A stretch of 64,000 nt of DNA from Porphyromonadaceae bacterium UBA4277 (GTDB taxonomy: Bacteria; Bacteroidota; Bacteroidia; Bacteroidales; Muribaculaceae). The notes below the pieces were generated by a model that was given only the letters and a program-made list of their open reading frames with translations, was not told where the DNA came from and did not search any database. This document shows positions 46,259 to 53,661 of this stretch, piece by piece. The first letter of the stretch is position 1. Each line of letters begins with the position of its first letter. The DNA is taken from positions 43,688 to 107,687 of the forward strand of contig DGVT01000121.1 in NCBI GenBank assembly GCA_002395965.1, written 5' to 3'. The position numbers and the translations under genes were made by a program.

Positions 46259-47092
46259 ATGAGCGAAAACGCGCCATCGGCCGATCATATAACTATCACT
46301 CGTCCAGAAATGTGGACCCTCATGCTCAAAGTGGGAGAGCATGAATTGCAGTATATCCTTTACAATGAGTCGCAAGAAGAGTCGCTCATCTGGGGCGTGG
46401 TGCCGCTCAAGGTGAGCACCACATGGGTGCAGGCCGTAGAGAATGCCGTCTATGACACCGAGCTGCTGCTCGACGACTATGGCCGCGTGGCAGTGGTCGT
46501 GGATGCACCGCACTTTGTGGTGCTTCCTGCCGGCATGACCGACGACCATGATGCAATGCTGAGGAATTTCACCGCAGTCTATCCCGACGACGATTGCGAC
46601 GTGCAGTCGTGCCATCTGCCGCGCTGCGCTGTGGATGTGGCCTATGGCCTGCCACGGGGCTTGCACGGCTTTATTATGCGCACGTTCAACAATGCTCCGG
46701 TTTATCATCATCTCTACCCCTTGTGCGAACATTTCAAGCGCCTGAATACCGGAACGGGAATCTCGCGCATGTTCATCAATGTGCATGAGCAGACCATGGA
46801 CATGGTGGTGTATCGCAAGGGCGAAATGATGCTTGCCAACACATTCGAGTTGCGCAACACGTCCGATGCGCTGTTTCTGGCACTGCACACCTGGAAGAGC
46901 TTTGGGCTGGATGCGCTCGCCGACGAAGTGCAGCTCACCGGCAACCGCGAGTTGCGCGAGAGCTTGGCTGCGCAGCTGCGTGAATATGTGCGCTTTGTGA
47001 TGCCGGCTATTTTCCCGGCCACGGCATTGCGCCTGGGTAATGATGCTATGAGTGCTCCACTCGACTTAATCCTACTTGCCACATGCGAATAA
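46259..47092 (+). CDS. DUF3822 family protein
   Basis: From ATG 46259 (MSENAPSADHITITRPEMWT) the protein has 277 residues; the longer frame from 46166 begins inside the terminator of the preceding gene and is rejected. DUF3822 proteins are conserved in Bacteroidetes and look like ASKHA-fold (actin/type IV pilus PilM-like) proteins: PHFVVLPAGM, HHLYPLCEHFK, MFINVHEQTMDMVVYRKGEM and LTGNRELRESLAAQLREYV. The gene overlaps rsmD by 10 bases, an arrangement common in the phylum. Function is not established. Confidence 0.88.
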   Translation: MSENAPSADHITITRPEMWTLMLKVGEHELQYILYNESQEESLIWGVVPLKVSTTWVQAVENAVYDTELLLDDYGRVAVVVDAPHFVVLPAGMTDDHDAMLRNFTAVYPDDDCDVQSCHLPRCAVDVAYGLPRGLHGFIMRTFNNAPVYHHLYPLCEHFKRLNTGTGISRMFINVHEQTMDMVVYRKGEMMLANTFELRNTSDALFLALHTWKSFGLDALADEVQLTGNRELRESLAAQLREYVRFVMPAIFPATALRLGNDAMSAPLDLILLATCE

Positions 47093-47619
47093 TCAGCGGA
47101 AAATACGGGCGCCGACGCTTCGACGTGCCCACCAACATCACAGCACGGCCCACTACCGACATGGCGCGTGAAAATCTTTTTAACGTGCTTGGCAACATCG
47201 TTGACTTTGAGGGCTTGCGGGTGCTCGACCTCTTTGCCGGCACGGGAGCCATAGGGCTCGAGTTTGCCTCACGAGGCGCATCGGCAGTAACCTGTGTGGA
47301 GAAGGCCCACACGCAGTATAATTTTATTAATAAGGTGGTAAAGCAACTTGGCGACGAGGCGACCACGGTTATCAAGGGTGATGTGTTTCGCTTTGTGGCT
47401 TCGTGCCGTAGCACATTCGACCTGATTTTTGCCGACCCGCCCTACGACCTGCCTCAGTTGCCCGACTTGCCGGGGCTCATCCTGTCGTCGGCAATGGTGA
47501 GGCCGGGCACGCTGGTGATTGTGGAGCACAGCCGCGACAACGATTTCACGGCCATGCCGCAGTTTTTCCAGCATCGCGTCTATGGCAAGGTGAATTTCAC
47601 ATTCTTTAAGGTGCCATAG
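47083..47619 (+). CDS. rsmD: 16S rRNA (guanine966-N2)-methyltransferase RsmD
   Basis: RsmD methylates G966 of 16S rRNA in the assembled 30S subunit using S-adenosylmethionine. The 178-residue protein begins with MRIISGKYGRRRFDVP and RPTTDMARENLFNVL, has the SAM motif VLDLFAGTGAIGLEFASRG, and the catalytic DPPYDLPQL near residue 117. Translationally coupled to the DUF3822 gene. Confidence 0.95.
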   Translation: MRIISGKYGRRRFDVPTNITARPTTDMARENLFNVLGNIVDFEGLRVLDLFAGTGAIGLEFASRGASAVTCVEKAHTQYNFINKVVKQLGDEATTVIKGDVFRFVASCRSTFDLIFADPPYDLPQLPDLPGLILSSAMVRPGTLVIVEHSRDNDFTAMPQFFQHRVYGKVNFTFFKVP

Positions 47620-47670
47620 GGCTTCGGCATTATCTCACATTTTATTAGTGAACTCAAAACCCTAACCGCT

Positions 47671-50025
47671 TCATTGCCTGGCCAGGGGCTTTATTGTGAT
47701 GCTGGAGGTGAGACGAATGTCGGTGCTGGAGGCTCCCACCATGATGCTGCAGGTGCCTGGCTCCAAGGTCCACTGCATCTTTTTGCCCACTATTGCTAAG
47801 GCAGGACGTGCGATGCGTAGTGTGACTCGTTGCGACTCACCGGCTTCGAGCGTGACGCGGTCGAATGCCGCCAGTGTGCGCTCGGGCTGGATGACCGATG
47901 CCCTGTCGTGATGCACATAGAGTTGTACTACTTCATCGCCACTGCGGTTGCCGGTGTTGGTGAGCATGAAGCTCACGTCATAGTCGCCGTTGGCAGTCGG
48001 TGTTACTTCAATGTCTGAGTAATGGAATGTGGTGTAGCTAAGTCCGTAGCCGAAAGGGTAGAGTGGCGATGACGGCATGTCGGTATAGTCGTGTGCCGCA
48101 GGTGCCGGACGGTTGTAGTACACCGGTAGCTGCCCCACATTGCGCGGCACGCTCACCGGCAGGCGCCCGGCGGGGTTGTAGTCGCCCAGCAGCACGTCGG
48201 CAATGGCTGTGCCACCTTGTTCGCCGGGATAATATGCGGTAAGCAGTGCATCGGCATTCTCATGCGCCCAGTTTTTCTCAAGCGGGCGACCTTCGATATA
48301 GACCACTACCAGTGGCTTGCCCGTTTGTTTGAGTGCCTTGAGCAGCTCATCCTGCCTGCCCAGCAGCGACAGCGATGCTCGGTCAAAGCCTTCGCCGCAA
48401 TCCATGTCGCTCACGGTGGTCCCGGTCACGGCAGCTCCGGTCTGCTCATAGGACGTGCGGAAATCTCTTGCCGATGAGCCTCCCACGACGGCGACCACCA
48501 CATCGGCGGCACGCGCTGCCTGCACGGCGGCATCAATGTCGCAATGCGCAGTATCGCGCACGGCACATCCGCGTGCATAAGTGCAATTACCTGTGGGCAG
48601 TTTCTCCTTAATGCCTTCCAAAATGGTTACTACTTTCTCATCGGGCTGCGGGGCAGTGTAGTCGCCCAGCTGGTTATACACGTTGTCGGCATTAGGTCCT
48701 ACCACAGCCACGCGGGCATTGCGGCTCATCGGCAAGATGCCGTTGTTTTTCAGCAGTGTCACCGATGCCTGTGCCATGCGCCGGGCTGCGCTCACGGCGT
48801 CATCGTTGTTCACCATGCTGGCGGCAGATTGGGCATCAAGATAGGGATTTTCAAACAGTCCCATCTCAAATTTCAGCCGCAGCACGCGTGCCACAGCACG
48901 ATCGAGCCACTCAGTGCTCACAAGCCCGTCATTCACTGCCTGCACCAAGTGAGGAAAGCAGTTTCCGCCCAGGTCAACGTCAACGCCTGCCCTGAGTGCC
49001 ATGCAAGCCGCTTCGAGCCTTGACGATGCTAAATGGTAACCGCCGCTAATCATGTCGAGGGCAAACAGGTCACTCACCACCAATGCGTCGTCATGTTCCC
49101 ACTCGGTGCGCAGCACGCCGTTGAGCAGCAGGCTGTCGGCACTGCATGGAATGCCATCGATGGCGCTGTAGGCTGTCATCACCGACCGTGCACCGGCATC
49201 CATGGCACGCTTGAACGGCGGCAGAAAAAACTGTTTCAGTTCGCGCTCACCCACTAATGACCGTGCGCCGTTCTGCCCACCCTCGGCTGCTCCATAGGCT
49301 ATGAAGTGCTTCAACGTGGCTGCCGTGGCATAAGGGCTGTCTAACTTACCGCCCCCCATGCCCTTGATCATTGCAGCAGCCATTTCCCCACTCAGAAAGG
49401 GGTCTTCGCCCAATGTCTCCTCCACGCGCGACCAGCGAGGGTCGCGGCTAAGGTCTATAACGGGACCATAGCTGATGTGGCCGCCTTGCATCCGCACCTC
49501 GCGGCCTATTACCTGTCCGGCCTGCTCCATCAGCCGGCTCGACCAAGTAGCAGCCATGCCTAATCCGGTGGGGAACACCGTGGCGCCTATCGCCATGTGA
49601 CCGTGCGGCGCTTCCTCGGCAAGCAGCAGCGGGATGCCTAAGCGGGTGCTGTCTATAGCATAGCGCTGCATGGCATTGACGGCGCTGACGGCAAGCCGCG
49701 GGTTTAACCCCGATGTGAGGGTCTTTTGTGTCCATGGGTCGGCACGGAGCACCGCCCAGTACATGCCCACATGCTGCTCCTTGACCTGCTGCCGAAACTC
49801 GGCGGTAGTTGCCACGGCATCACCTTGCCTGACATAGGAGTTCCACCCCATCAGGCATAGCAACTGTCCCACCTTCTCCTCCACAGTCATGCGCGAGAGC
49901 AGGTCGGCAACACGCTCTTCAACAGGCAGCTTCGCATTCTTATACGGCAGTGTATTTGCCGTTGCCGTAAAGTTTATCAGCAATAATAATGCAGCAACAC
50001 AAAGCCGCAAAGCACAAAGATTCAT
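47671..50025 (-). CDS. GH3 family beta-glucosidase-type glycoside hydrolase
   Basis: A 784-residue exported enzyme starting at ATG 50023-50025 (signal peptide MNLCALRLCVAALLLLINF). The GH3 N-domain shows EEKVGQLLCLMGW, HMAIGATVFPTGLGMAATW, DLSRDPRWSRVEETLGEDP and the nucleophile Asp in ALVVSDLFALDMI near residue 317. The GH3 C-domain (about 400-600) and a fibronectin III-like domain (about 680-755) follow. It removes beta-linked glucose or xylose units from oligosaccharide ends in the periplasm; exact specificity cannot be read from sequence. The upstream extension to 50073 is rejected as it lacks a signal-like start. Confidence 0.93.
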   Translation of the reverse strand: MNLCALRLCVAALLLLINFTATANTLPYKNAKLPVEERVADLLSRMTVEEKVGQLLCLMGWNSYVRQGDAVATTAEFRQQVKEQHVGMYWAVLRADPWTQKTLTSGLNPRLAVSAVNAMQRYAIDSTRLGIPLLLAEEAPHGHMAIGATVFPTGLGMAATWSSRLMEQAGQVIGREVRMQGGHISYGPVIDLSRDPRWSRVEETLGEDPFLSGEMAAAMIKGMGGGKLDSPYATAATLKHFIAYGAAEGGQNGARSLVGERELKQFFLPPFKRAMDAGARSVMTAYSAIDGIPCSADSLLLNGVLRTEWEHDDALVVSDLFALDMISGGYHLASSRLEAACMALRAGVDVDLGGNCFPHLVQAVNDGLVSTEWLDRAVARVLRLKFEMGLFENPYLDAQSAASMVNNDDAVSAARRMAQASVTLLKNNGILPMSRNARVAVVGPNADNVYNQLGDYTAPQPDEKVVTILEGIKEKLPTGNCTYARGCAVRDTAHCDIDAAVQAARAADVVVAVVGGSSARDFRTSYEQTGAAVTGTTVSDMDCGEGFDRASLSLLGRQDELLKALKQTGKPLVVVYIEGRPLEKNWAHENADALLTAYYPGEQGGTAIADVLLGDYNPAGRLPVSVPRNVGQLPVYYNRPAPAAHDYTDMPSSPLYPFGYGLSYTTFHYSDIEVTPTANGDYDVSFMLTNTGNRSGDEVVQLYVHHDRASVIQPERTLAAFDRVTLEAGESQRVTLRIARPALAIVGKKMQWTLEPGTCSIMVGASSTDIRLTSSITIKPLARQ

Positions 50026-50051
50026 ATGTTTTATTATTGGCATAATAATGG

Positions 50052-50059
50052 CAAAGGTA
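50052..50059 (-). promoter_or_regulatory. Promoter -7 element of the GH3 gene
   Basis: Minus-strand TACCTTTG, perfect TAnnTTTG match, 26 nt before the GH3 ATG. Confidence 0.5.
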
Positions 50060-50113
50060 CAAATAAATTTCAAAGCCGATTATCTGCAAATTAAAAAAAG
50101 ATACAAGAAAACT

Positions 50114-50143
50114 ATTGTGAATAAAAAATATTTTGTAAATTTG
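50114..50143 (+). promoter_or_regulatory. Promoter of the structured RNA upstream of the RiPP locus
   Basis: ATTG at 50114-50117, 18 nt, then TAAATTTG at 50136-50143. It predicts a transcript start near 50150, where no reading frame begins. Confidence 0.6.
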
Positions 50144-50149
50144 TCGCCG

Positions 50150-50447
50150 ATCAGTTAGCCCAATGGGCTGGCATGATCATGACATGATAAACATAAGGAC
50201 GTTACTCGTGACGTTTATCTTCGGCTTTCAAACTTCGCAACTTTGAACCACTTCCGGAGAAACGGCAACGGCAACGTCCATGTCGGGTGTATTACCAGTG
50301 TGCCGCATCTGTAAGGATGTCGCACAACATGGAGTGTAATATGGCACGGCGTGGGCTAACTGCGTTGCTTACTCTGAAGTGGGGGCAATGAGAAGGCCTG
50401 AAGGCGGGGTAAGCAAACAAGTACAGCGACCCACGTCTTTTCTTTTT
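50150..50447 (+). ncRNA. Candidate structured RNA, about 300 nt, ending in a terminator
   Basis: A non-coding stretch between a consensus promoter and a T-run. Visible stems: AGCCC/GGGCT (50157-50169); GATAAAC/GTTTATC enclosing CGTTA-CTCG-TGACG (50186-50219); TTCAAA/TTTGAA (about 50226-50246); TATTAC/GTAATA (50290-50341) enclosing CATC/GATG; and CGTGGG/CCCACG (50350-50435) enclosing a perfect TTGCTTAC/GTAAGCAA. The last stem is followed by TCTTTTCTTTTT, a terminator. I do not recognise it as tmRNA, RNase P or SRP RNA; a 6S-like RNA or another Bacteroidales RNA family is possible. It could also be a long attenuating leader of the CXXX-peptide genes that begin 50 nt later. Confidence 0.6.
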
Positions 50448-50498
50448 ATATAATGCTGAATCTGGGGCAGCTATAGGCCAAATCATAGTGGACTCTGT

Positions 50499-50762
50499 AT
50501 GTATATGAAAAAAAATGTGTTGCGCTATAATTGCGGGGACCTAATGGGATTTACGAATGATGAATTAAAAGGTGGATTTATGTATAAAAATGTAAATGTC
50601 TATGAAAATGACAAACTGGTACATGCTGGCAAGGTGATAAATTTCATTGATGCTGTAAGTGTTGATATTCCTGAAAGAACAGTTGGAGGTTTTTTATTCG
50701 CTGATGGTTTTGAGTATGTGTTTGGTAAAAATACTGAAGTGGAAATAATAAATAATTGTTGA
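50499..50762 (+). CDS. Small unknown protein opening the CXXX-peptide locus
   Basis: I do not recognise this 87-residue protein (MYMKKNVLRYNCGDLMGFTN, ending TEVEIINNC). It has no signal peptide or membrane helix and is predicted mostly beta strand. It lies 17 nt before the Cys-rich precursor in the same direction and shares its AT-rich composition. An alternative ATG two codons in (50505) is possible. By position it may be a second small peptide or an accessory protein of the system. It contains only two Cys, so it is not a CXXX precursor itself. Confidence 0.6.
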   Translation: MYMKKNVLRYNCGDLMGFTNDELKGGFMYKNVNVYENDKLVHAGKVINFIDAVSVDIPERTVGGFLFADGFEYVFGKNTEVEIINNC

Positions 50763-50779
50763 ACATAAATAATACTATT

Positions 50780-51115
50780 ATGAAAGATCCAAATAAAGAA
50801 TTACAATCTCGCCGTAAGTTTTTCAAAATAATTGCGACTCATTCATTGCCTATTCTTGGTTGTATTTTTGCGAGTTCACTTCCATTTACGATAGATTCCA
50901 AAGAACAAACATATTGTACTGATCAGACATGCAAATATTCTTGTACTGGATGTACTAGTTCATGTAAAGTAGGATGTGGATATGGATGCATGTCTGGATG
51001 CTATGGTTGCAGAGAATCATGTGAAGGACAATGCATAACAAGTTGTTATAATGGTTGCCTCCAATCATGTTATGGCACATGTAAAGGTGGTTGCGCTAAA
51101 CAAGCGTATGCGTAA
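50780..51115 (+). CDS. CXXX-repeat peptide precursor with twin-arginine-like leader
   Basis: From ATG 50780 the peptide has 111 residues. The leader (1-43) carries SRRKFFKI and a hydrophobic stretch THSLPILGCIFASSLPF, like a twin-arginine export signal. The core (about 46-108) contains 17 Cys, most in CXXX register: for instance CTSSCKVGCGYGCMSGC, then CRESCEGQCITSCYNGC and CLQSCYGTCKGGC, with a few CXX steps and Gly-rich intervening residues. This is the substrate pattern of the CXXX-repeat RiPP systems defined in Bacteroidetes by comparative genomics. Modification (for example radical-made thioether or other crosslinks on Cys) is inferred from the adjacent maturases. Confidence 0.85.
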   Translation: MKDPNKELQSRRKFFKIIATHSLPILGCIFASSLPFTIDSKEQTYCTDQTCKYSCTGCTSSCKVGCGYGCMSGCYGCRESCEGQCITSCYNGCLQSCYGTCKGGCAKQAYA

Positions 51116-51124
51116 CTACTTAAA

Positions 51125-52336
51125 ATGAAAAATACTGATAAAACTTGGCAAGGTGGTATTGCCAAGAACATCACGTTTATAGTGACAAAGGACTGTCAAT
51201 TGGCTTGCAAGTATTGTTACCTGGTGGGTAAGAATGAGAAGGAGCGGATGTCGTGGGAAACCGCAAAGGCCGCTATTGACTACATCCTGGGTCACGAGGC
51301 CGACTTCCCAGAGGCGAGCGTAGTGTGGGATTTTATCGGTGGCGAGCCGTTTTTGGAAATCGACCTGATAGACCGCATTTGTGACTATTTGAAAACAGAA
51401 ATGTTCCGTTTGCGTCATCACTGGTTCGACAGCTACCGCTTCTCGTTCTCGACCAACGGCATCAACTACCACACGCCGGCGGTGCAGGCGTTTATCAAAA
51501 AGAACATCTCACACCTGAGTGTGGGCATCACCATCGACGGCACGCGGCAGAAGCACGACTTGAACCGCATATGGAAGGGCGCGGGGCCGGAGCGCGGTTC
51601 CTACGACGACGTGGTGCGCAACATTCCGCTGTGGCTCGAGCAGTTCCCCGGCGGCGGCACCAAGGTGACCATCAGCAGTGCCGACATTCCCTATATCTGC
51701 GAGAGCGTGCTGCATCTCTACAGCCTGGGCATCCATGAGGTGAACATCAATGTGGTGTTTGAGGACGTATGGGCCGATGGCGACGACAAGCGCTTCGAGG
51801 ACCAACTCATGCAACTGGCCGACGCCATCATCGACGGCGGCTATTACCGCGACTATGCCTGCTCATTCTTCAGCGAGCACATCGGCAAGCCGCTCGACCC
51901 TAAGCTGGAGAATCAGAACTGGTGCGGTGCAGGCAAGATGCTGAGCGTGGATGCGGCGGGCAATTTTTATCCCTGCACGCGCTTTGCGGCGTACTCGCTG
52001 CGTGAGAAGCAACCCATCATCATCGGCAATGTGCATGATGGCATCGACAAGAATAAGCTGCGCCCCTTCCTCACGCTGGACCGCACCACGCAGAGTCTGC
52101 GCGAGTGCATTGATTGCGAAGTGGCCAGCGGGTGTGCTTGGTGTCAAGGCGAGAACTACGATGCAGCTGACACACCTACAGTATATCAACGTGCCACTGC
52201 TATCTGCTTGATGCACAAGGCACGCGTTCGCGCCAACAACTACTATTGGAATCGTCTATTCCGTAAGTTGGAGTTGGAGGGAGAGCGCGAGGAGTGTGAA
52301 AAGAACAAACCCAATGTTGAACCACAAATTTGCTGA
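51125..52336 (+). CDS. Radical SAM/SPASM peptide maturase, CXXX-repeat target family
   Basis: A 403-residue radical SAM enzyme, 9 nt after the precursor. The cluster motif is CQLACKYCYL (CX3CX2C) near residue 23, followed by DFIGGEPFLEIDLIDRICDY. The C-terminal SPASM region has WCGAGKMLSVDAAGNFYPCT and a final Cys group in RECIDCEVASGCAWC with ATAICLMH, enough for two auxiliary 4Fe-4S clusters. Such enzymes cut SAM to a 5'-deoxyadenosyl radical and modify RiPP precursors, often by thioether crosslinking. The central part is much GC-richer than the precursor and flanking ends of the locus. Confidence 0.9.
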   Translation: MKNTDKTWQGGIAKNITFIVTKDCQLACKYCYLVGKNEKERMSWETAKAAIDYILGHEADFPEASVVWDFIGGEPFLEIDLIDRICDYLKTEMFRLRHHWFDSYRFSFSTNGINYHTPAVQAFIKKNISHLSVGITIDGTRQKHDLNRIWKGAGPERGSYDDVVRNIPLWLEQFPGGGTKVTISSADIPYICESVLHLYSLGIHEVNINVVFEDVWADGDDKRFEDQLMQLADAIIDGGYYRDYACSFFSEHIGKPLDPKLENQNWCGAGKMLSVDAAGNFYPCTRFAAYSLREKQPIIIGNVHDGIDKNKLRPFLTLDRTTQSLRECIDCEVASGCAWCQGENYDAADTPTVYQRATAICLMHKARVRANNYYWNRLFRKLELEGEREECEKNKPNVEPQIC

Positions 52337-52340
52337 TGCC

Positions 52341-53270
52341 ATGCTTCAATACATGATTATCATGCTCGATGACACGAGCACATCGTTTTGCCACTATGAG
52401 GTCGACAATACTGAGCAGAAACCTATCTCGCTGGAAGATTTGCGTGCAGGCATTCGTTTAGCCATGATTGAAAATCTGACTATCCAGTTTGTCTATCCGG
52501 TATATGAGTTGCCACAGGAATACAAGGATGTGATTCACACCATTGATCACAGCAACATTAAGCCAATGCAGACATCAACTGTCGATGCCGACGTTGTGGT
52601 GCTGGATGGCTGGGAGCAAAATACGCCTTCAAATGGCTCCGTAGTGGTGATACGCACCACTCTGACTGAACTTCTCACCCACGCCGATGTTTTGTGTAAA
52701 TGGCTGACTAAGGTGGCAAGGCTGAATGTGGTAATAACTGATGTGGATTGTTTTACCGATGATTTGCAACAAGCTTATAGTGACTTTTTAGCACAAGTGG
52801 GCGATGCCATTGAACGCCTCTATGTCAACGGCAGGTCGCCCCAGCTTAATCTGCTCACCGACCGCATGATGCTCACCAAGATGAACAACTGCGGCGCGGG
52901 CGACACTTGCATCACGCTGGCTCCCAATGGCAAATTCTACATTTGTCCGGCATTCTACTACGAGAACGAGGCCGACAGTGTGGGCGACCTGCAATCGGGT
53001 CTCAACATCCCCAACAAGCAACTCTACAAGTTAGGGTACGCGCCCATTTGCCGCAACTGCGACGCCTGGCAGTGCCGACGCTGTGTGTGGTTCAACCGCA
53101 AAACCACGCTCGAAGTCAATACTCCGAGCCACGAGCAATGTGTGGTTGCGCACCTAGAGCGCAACGCTTCGCGTGAATTATTGGCAAAAATTCGTCAAAA
53201 AGGCACATTTTTGCCCGAAAATCCCGAGATTGAAGAAATAGATTATTTAGACCCTTTTGATAAACTATAA
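52341..53270 (+). CDS. CXXX-repeat peptide maturase (second, SPASM-like Cys-rich)
   Basis: From ATG 52341 (MLQYMIIMLDDTSTSFCHYE) the protein has 309 residues and starts 4 nt after the radical SAM stop; earlier starts at 52314 or GTG 52296 would overlap that gene. It has no CX3CX2C radical motif but has a C-terminal SPASM-like cluster region: NCGAGDTCITLAPNGKFYIC, then APICRNCDAWQCRRCVWFNR. This fits the CXXX-repeat peptide maturase family that always accompanies the radical SAM partner. Its reaction is not known; it may bind iron-sulfur clusters and help recognise the precursor. Confidence 0.85.
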   Translation: MLQYMIIMLDDTSTSFCHYEVDNTEQKPISLEDLRAGIRLAMIENLTIQFVYPVYELPQEYKDVIHTIDHSNIKPMQTSTVDADVVVLDGWEQNTPSNGSVVVIRTTLTELLTHADVLCKWLTKVARLNVVITDVDCFTDDLQQAYSDFLAQVGDAIERLYVNGRSPQLNLLTDRMMLTKMNNCGAGDTCITLAPNGKFYICPAFYYENEADSVGDLQSGLNIPNKQLYKLGYAPICRNCDAWQCRRCVWFNRKTTLEVNTPSHEQCVVAHLERNASRELLAKIRQKGTFLPENPEIEEIDYLDPFDKL

Positions 53271-53275
53271 AAATA

Positions 53276-53545
53276 ATGAAGAAATTAGTTGGACAGGTGA
53301 CACCTGAAGAAAAAGACGAGATACAGCGACTGTTTGAGCGTCGCAATGGACTGAACGAGTTGGCAAAGATACTTACTGCCGACAATATGGAACTCTATGA
53401 ACGTCTGGTAGCCGATTTGGGCGAGACCAGCACCAAGTTCCAGCAGTGGTGGGACGCAATGGCAGCCAAATATCAATGGGAAAGCATTCCTGATGGTAAC
53501 TGGGAAATCAATTTTGACACTTGCGAAATCTATCTTGTAAACTGA
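53276..53545 (+). CDS. CXXX-repeat peptide modification system small protein
   Basis: An 89-residue helical protein (MKKLVGQVTPEEKDEIQRLF, KFQQWWDAMAAKYQW, ending in DTCEIYLVN). It follows the second maturase by 5 nt and matches the small conserved protein that closes CXXX-repeat peptide loci in Bacteroidales. The length and leading VTPEEKDEIQ..ERRN.L pattern are characteristic. Its role may be as a precursor-binding or scaffolding subunit, but this is inference. No transporter or peptidase gene follows in the operon. Confidence 0.82.
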   Translation: MKKLVGQVTPEEKDEIQRLFERRNGLNELAKILTADNMELYERLVADLGETSTKFQQWWDAMAAKYQWESIPDGNWEINFDTCEIYLVN

Positions 53546-53661
53546 TAAAAACCACAAGACTAAATGCTTCTTTACCACACGTTAAATATTCAGTGTTGGA
53601 CGAAATATGAGTAAGAAAACCGTGGAAAAATCCTATGTTTTAAAAGATAGTTACACCAGGT

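Noticed and set aside
50292..50486. 64-codon minus-strand frame
   Set aside because: Lies across the structured RNA and has no protein-like features.
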